Source: Flavobacteriaceae bacterium (lineage in GTDB: Bacteria > Bacteroidota > Bacteroidia > Flavobacteriales > Flavobacteriaceae). Taken from it: 9,088 nucleotides of DNA. Location of the stretch: positions 85,143-94,230 of the forward strand of contig PAUJ01000026.1 in assembly GCA_002713705.1 (NCBI GenBank), given 5' to 3'. The number at the start of each line of letters is the position of its first letter. The stretch's first letter is position 1. A model generated the notes under the pieces. It was not told the origin of the DNA. It was given only the letters and a program-made list of their open reading frames with translations, and ran no database searches. Position numbers and translations under genes: made by a program. Below, in pieces: positions 6,664 through 9,088 of the stretch.

Positions 6664-6698
6664 AATTTAACTTTACTGCCTGATAATAAAGTTAAATT
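6664..6698. terminator. Perfect 12-bp inverted repeat, terminator-like hairpin
   Basis: AATTTAACTTTA at 6664-6675 is exactly complementary to TAAAGTTAAATT at 6687-6698, with an 11-nt loop, CTGCCTGATAA. On the plus strand it is followed by a T-rich stretch (6701-6719). It lies 350 bp past the nearest plus-strand gene, but on the minus strand between the HTH gene and the 27-aa ORF, 36 bp before the latter's ATG. It could end the HTH transcript or be a 5' leader structure. Only two stem pairs are G-C. Confidence 0.4.
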
Positions 6699-7012
6699 TA
6701 AATTTTCTATATATTTTTTATTTATCCTTATTAATAAAAATAGTGTACGGGTTGTTTTTATGATATGATTTTTGATTTTACTGGAATTTCTTATATTAAT
6801 TTTAGGGATGTCTTGTTTGATGTGATGCAAAGTGAAATTTTATTGAAATTGATTGTTATACCTATTATTAAAGAACAATACAACATCATCGAAATCAGTA
6901 AATTTATTTTTTAAGTGATTACACAGTGGGTTTTTAATTTTTTCTTAGAAAGCTTATACTTTTACAAATGCTAATATAGTGGCATCTATTAGACCAATAA
7001 GAGTTAACCAAA

Positions 7013-7279
7013 TTAAAAAGGTAGTCGATTCATTAATTTTTGTTTTACTTCTTCTATATGCTTAGTATGGTGAATTTTATAATATAAAAATTTAGTATAA
7101 TTGACAAGTTCAGTTTCTTTAATTTTAAGCTTTTGAGCTATTTTTGTATTAGACTCTCCTTCAAATATGTATTGTAATATTTTTATTTCAATATATGCTA
7201 AATTATTTTTCATTATTATGTTTTCTAAATAAACCCCTTTTATTATTCTTTCTAATTCTACTCTTTTTTCTTGAAGCAT
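7013..7279 (-). CDS. Solo LuxR/GerE-type helix-turn-helix DNA-binding protein, 88 aa
   Basis: Residues 27-83 fit the LuxR-type C-terminal HTH. The order is LAYIEIKILQYIFEGESNTK (27-46, the L-x-x-x-E-x-x-I-L opening and the G-x-S-N turn), IAQKLKIKE (48-56), then the recognition-helix region TELVNYTKFLYYKI (57-70) and the closing HIEEVKQKL. The usual T-V-x-x-H of the recognition helix reads E-L-V-N-Y, so this is a divergent member. Residues 1-26 are a short charged helix; there is no receiver or ligand-binding domain, so how it is switched is unknown. ATG 7279 is the first ATG. The frame stays open 23 codons further upstream without a usable start, and a near -7 box TATATTTA (minus strand 7328-7321) supports this start. 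A perfect palindrome lies 73 bp upstream. The -1 frame past the stop encodes a hydrophobic helix. Confidence 0.68.
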   Translation of the reverse strand: MLQEKRVELERIIKGVYLENIIMKNNLAYIEIKILQYIFEGESNTKIAQKLKIKETELVNYTKFLYYKIHHTKHIEEVKQKLMNRLPF

Positions 7280-7351
7280 AATAGTGCTATGATTTAATTG
7301 TTGTTCACCTTTTAAAGAAGTAAATATATAAGTGTTATTTATTTTAAATTA

Positions 7352-7363
7352 TGACAATTGTCA
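7352..7363. promoter_or_regulatory. Palindromic operator candidate upstream of the HTH gene
   Basis: TGACAATTGTCA is perfectly self-complementary. It is 73 bp before the HTH start and 24 bp beyond its near -7 box, where an activator or autoregulator could bind. The half-site TGACAAT is partly repeated by TTGTCAGTTGT directly beside it. Confidence 0.35.
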
Positions 7364-7403
7364 GTTGTTTATTAATGAAAAATATAAATATTATTATCAA
7401 GTA

Positions 7404-7562
7404 GTATACCCCACTTATAATAATTTGTTATCAATATATTCTATATCTTAAGTTATTATAGAGGAGTTTAGTCAATTTTTATTCAATTGTGTTTATGGGG
7501 AATATACTTAAAGAAAGACTCTAGTTTTAAATTAAGATTATTTAAAAACTGGAGTCTTTTTT
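7404..7562 (+). ncRNA. Candidate intergenic small RNA ending in an intrinsic terminator
   Basis: No reading frame precedes the strong plus-strand terminator at 7514-7562, so that terminator has no coding gene to end. In front of it, GTATACCCCA (7404-7413) can pair with TGGGGAATATAC (7496-7507) with a 2-nt bulge, closing a roughly 100-nt domain just before the terminator stem. An untranslated RNA of about 160 nt is therefore possible. No convincing promoter was found, and the boundaries are taken from the structure only. Confidence 0.25.
7514..7562 (+). terminator. Strong rho-independent terminator
   Basis: AAAGACTCTAGTTTT (7514-7528) pairs with AAAACTGGAGTCTTT (7545-7559): 15 pairs including one G-U. 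The stem can extend by about three more A-T pairs if a 1-nt bulge is allowed. It is followed by six T (7557-7562). A second copy of the left-arm core, TAGACTCTA at 7571-7579, lies just downstream and can pair with the right arm instead. On the minus strand the stem is also intact, with a weaker T-rich tail. Confidence 0.68.
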
Positions 7563-7758
7563 AAAAAAAATAGACTCTATAACAAAGCTAGGCAAAGCTA
7601 TGGACCATTTATGAATAAATGTAAGTTTAATCTATTTAAAAGGTTTAGAAATAGCTGAATTGAAAGAGGAAAAATATAAATCTATTTTAAAACCCTCTAG
7701 AATATGCAAAAGGTTTATAATCTATTATTGGATTAATAAATAGGAGATACATTACTTT

Positions 7759-7810
7759 AAACTTTAAAAAAAAACCTATTGTTATATAAATGGTGTTTTT
7801 TTAAAAGTTT
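7759..7810 (-). terminator. Rho-independent terminator of the lipoprotein gene
   Basis: On the minus strand, immediately at the lipoprotein stop, AAACTTTT-A7-CACC pairs with GG-T9-AAAGTTT across a 15-nt loop (7777-7791), with one bulge and one mismatch. The descending arm carries nine consecutive T. It is the A-tract/T-tract type, with only a short G-C core. Confidence 0.5.
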
Positions 7811-8015
7811 AATCGTATTCTATACAAATGTATTTACCGATAAAAGCCTCGTTATATGTTAATAAATCAACATCATGTCTTGTACCATTTATACTTATCC
7901 AATAATTAAATTCGGAATTAGAACCTAAATTAGTTATATTTCCACATTGACTTTCACGCGATGTGCATCCTATTATAATTATTAATGCGACTAGTGTAAG
8001 TAGTATGTTTCTCAT
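7809..8015 (-). CDS. Small lipoprotein, 68 aa, hypothetical
   Basis: Residues 1-17 are a clear lipoprotein signal: MRNILLTLVALIIIIGC, with the lipobox I-I-G-C and Cys17 as the lipidated residue. The mature part has only 51 residues and no recognised domain. It is polar, with one further pair of Cys (C24 and C63) that could form a disulfide in the periplasm, and it ends GKYICIEYD. The short form could be complete, since a hairpin terminator follows the stop directly. The gene lies 95 bp downstream of the secreted hydrolase on the same strand and may be co-transcribed, or use the -7 box at 8023-8030. The function is unknown. Confidence 0.66.
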   Translation of the reverse strand: MRNILLTLVALIIIIGCTSRESQCGNITNLGSNSEFNYWISINGTRHDVDLLTYNEAFIGKYICIEYD

Positions 8016-8022
8016 TTTTAAC

Positions 8023-8030
8023 CAAAAGTA
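8023..8030 (-). promoter_or_regulatory. -7 promoter box before the lipoprotein gene
   Basis: On the minus strand it reads TACTTTTG, an exact TAnnTTTG match, only 7 bp before the ATG at 8015. A transcript from it would be almost leaderless. No TTG at the -33 position is visible. Confidence 0.33.
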
Positions 8031-8110
8031 GTTAATTATAAATAAAGCATAAAAAAAGCTACAGAAAGATTTAGTTATTTATCTTTTAATTTCAGTAGGT
8101 CTTATTTTCA

Positions 8111-9088
8111 TTATTCGACAATTAATTTTTTAACACTACTTTTTTCTCCATCATTTACTTGAATAAAATAAACTCCCTTGGAAATTCCTAAAAGCATTAA
8201 GTCTATAGATTCTTTGGTTTCTGTTCTCATGCTCTTGATGGTTTTTCCTTTGATATCAAGTAGTCCTATTTCTGAATTAGATAATTCAGAAGGCAGGGTA
8301 ATAGTAATATATGATTTTGCTGGATTAGGAATTATTTCAAAATTAATATCATTAAAAGTAACTTGATTCAGTATCTGATTAATATGCATACAAATTGCTT
8401 CAAAAATATCCTCTTCGATAGTATAAAAAGCAGCGGTACCTACCTGATATCCTTGCTGAACACCATTAATTAAAAATGAAAACGAAACATCACTTCCTTC
8501 TATAAAATAATTATCACTTACAAGCCCATAAGCTTCCCCTGGGTGACCAATAAAACTTTCAGGTATAGCTAAACAAATAGCATCGCTAGTTGAAAGATTT
8601 GCATGATGTAAACCAAATGCCCATCTATTAAACAGACCCCCATAATTATCTCCGTTTGATCCGTTATAATCCCATGCAATTGCTTTCATTAATTGATAAT
8701 TTTCCTCTGTGATGTTTAGATTATAAAAAGCACCATCACTGGCAAGTGCTCTTGCGATACTATTCATCTCAATTGCAGTTATTCTTAACCCTCCATGTGG
8801 AGCAAAATAAATGCCGTTTGTGCCTAGGATATAATCATTTAGATTTGGTGCTATTGGCATAATGCCTTGATAATTATCCCATTGTGCTTCCCAACCATTA
8901 TTATATCTATACAAAACAGATACATTATTAATATCTATAAGATCTTGTATATTAAAACTACCATCAACCTCTAATGGAATTAATATTTGCTCTCTCATAA
9001 AAATATCATACCGTTGTCCACTAAGAACTTCTATTAGGGTTCCTATAAGGCCATAATTAATATTACTATACGTAAAATAGGTTCCCGG
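8111..9088 (-). CDS. T9SS-exported serine hydrolase (class C beta-lactamase/esterase fold), 5' part beyond the right edge
   Basis: The minus-strand frame is open through the right edge: 325 residues are visible, 30 more than counted from the first in-window ATG (9-residue PGTYFTYSN and on). That N-terminal piece carries the Y-S-N catalytic motif (residues 7-9) followed by GLIGTLIEVLSG, as in class C beta-lactamase-type serine hydrolases (penicillin-binding proteins, esterases, D-amino peptidases). Then come GGLRITAIEMNSIARAL (about 99-115) and GHPGEAYGL with H-P-G at 182-184, the H-x-G that replaces K-T-G in many non-lactamase members. The S-x-x-K nucleophile motif is outside. Residues from about 251 form a T9SS type A sorting domain: IIPNPAKSYITITLP, GLLDIKGKTIKSM and GISKGVYFIQVNDG, ending KKLIVE. 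This predicts release or anchoring at the cell surface. Substrate is unknown. Confidence 0.88.
   Translation of the reverse strand, partial: PGTYFTYSNINYGLIGTLIEVLSGQRYDIFMREQILIPLEVDGSFNIQDLIDINNVSVLYRYNNGWEAQWDNYQGIMPIAPNLNDYILGTNGIYFAPHGGLRITAIEMNSIARALASDGAFYNLNITEENYQLMKAIAWDYNGSNGDNYGGLFNRWAFGLHHANLSTSDAICLAIPESFIGHPGEAYGLVSDNYFIEGSDVSFSFLINGVQQGYQVGTAAFYTIEEDIFEAICMHINQILNQVTFNDINFEIIPNPAKSYITITLPSELSNSEIGLLDIKGKTIKSMRTETKESIDLMLLGISKGVYFIQVNDGEKSSVKKLIVE

Larger units (their letters stand above)
6315..7012. other. 698-bp gene-poor region
   Basis: Between the 96-aa gene and the HTH gene I support only a possible 27-aa minus-strand ORF (6544-6627), a 12-bp hairpin (6664-6698) and a hydrophobic open frame directly downstream of the HTH gene (6954-7019). 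A less AT-rich patch at 6521-6540, just downstream of the 27-aa ORF, reads CCACCTTGCGGTCTGTC on the plus strand and has no explanation. The 60-codon minus-strand frame at 6648-6830 overlaps the hairpin and looks random. Confidence 0.5.
7280..7808. other. 529-bp region without called genes: palindrome, candidate RNA, two terminators
   Basis: From left to right it holds the upstream region of the HTH gene with a 12-bp palindrome (7352-7363), a possible structured RNA ending in a strong terminator (7404-7562), a short direct repeat CAAAGCTA (7583-7590 and 7593-7600), a small inverted repeat (7606-7621), and the terminator of the lipoprotein gene (7759-7810). A start-less plus-strand frame at 7615-7743 contains GLEIAELKEEKYKSIL, which looks coding-like, but I cannot place it. 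It may be a remnant. Confidence 0.5.

Noticed and set aside
6648..6830. Minus-strand 60-codon frame starting MHHIKQ
   Set aside because: Composition is the N/K/I/L mix expected from random AT-rich DNA. It overlaps a perfect 12-bp hairpin and shows no domain, signal or membrane feature.
7606..7621. Inverted repeat CATTTAT-GA-ATAAATG
   Set aside because: It has a two-base loop and AT-only character in AT-rich DNA, with no gene or promoter beside it.
7615..7743. Start-less 42-codon plus-strand frame containing GLEIAELKEEKYKSIL
   Set aside because: It looks coding-like, but it has no ATG, GTG or promoter in a sensible place and no recognisable family. It is kept only as a note in the intergenic entry.
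8178..8366. Plus-strand 62-codon frame
   Set aside because: It is antisense to the T9SS sorting domain of the secreted hydrolase.
1..9088. CRISPR arrays, tRNA or rRNA genes, insertion sequences
   Set aside because: I saw no regularly spaced repeats, no cloverleaf with a CCA-type end, no rRNA-like conserved block, and no transposase or terminal inverted repeats.

Overview
The window is AT-rich chromosomal DNA from a member of the Bacteroidota, most likely a Flavobacteriaceae-type bacterium. Four things point there: a C-terminal type IX secretion (T9SS) sorting domain on an exported hydrolase, two adjacent outer-membrane beta-barrel proteins of Bacteroidota families (DUF4421 and PorT-like), no Shine-Dalgarno sequences before the starts, and repeated TAnnTTTG boxes, the -7 element of the Bacteroidota housekeeping sigma factor. 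I see no CRISPR array, rRNA, tRNA or insertion sequence.

Left part (1-4424): the 5' end of a thiolase gene runs off the left edge on the minus strand. It diverges from a full-length membrane HD-domain phosphohydrolase of the PgpH/7TM-HD family, a predicted cyclic-di-AMP phosphodiesterase. This converges on a two-gene minus-strand unit encoding a PorT-like beta-barrel with a lysine/glutamate-rich tail, then a DUF4421 beta-barrel.

Middle (4425-6314): a 54-aa single-pass membrane protein with a charged N-terminal half, a flavodoxin-fold NAD(P)H:quinone oxidoreductase-like protein behind the best promoter of the window, and a 96-aa hypothetical protein.

Right part (6315-9088): a sparse, accessory-looking stretch. 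It holds a possible 27-aa membrane peptide, a solo LuxR/GerE-type DNA-binding protein with a palindrome upstream, a 160-nt non-coding stretch ending in a strong intrinsic terminator (possible small RNA), a small lipoprotein, and the C-terminal two thirds or so of a secreted serine hydrolase of the class C beta-lactamase/esterase fold with a T9SS tail, running off the right edge.

No complete new multi-gene system is visible. The most interesting loose ends are the HTH gene, whose -1 frame encodes a perfect transmembrane helix just past its stop, the candidate structured RNA at 7404-7562, and the 27-aa membrane ORF. The genes are otherwise mostly independent units: cyclic-nucleotide turnover, envelope proteins, redox enzyme, regulator and secreted hydrolase.
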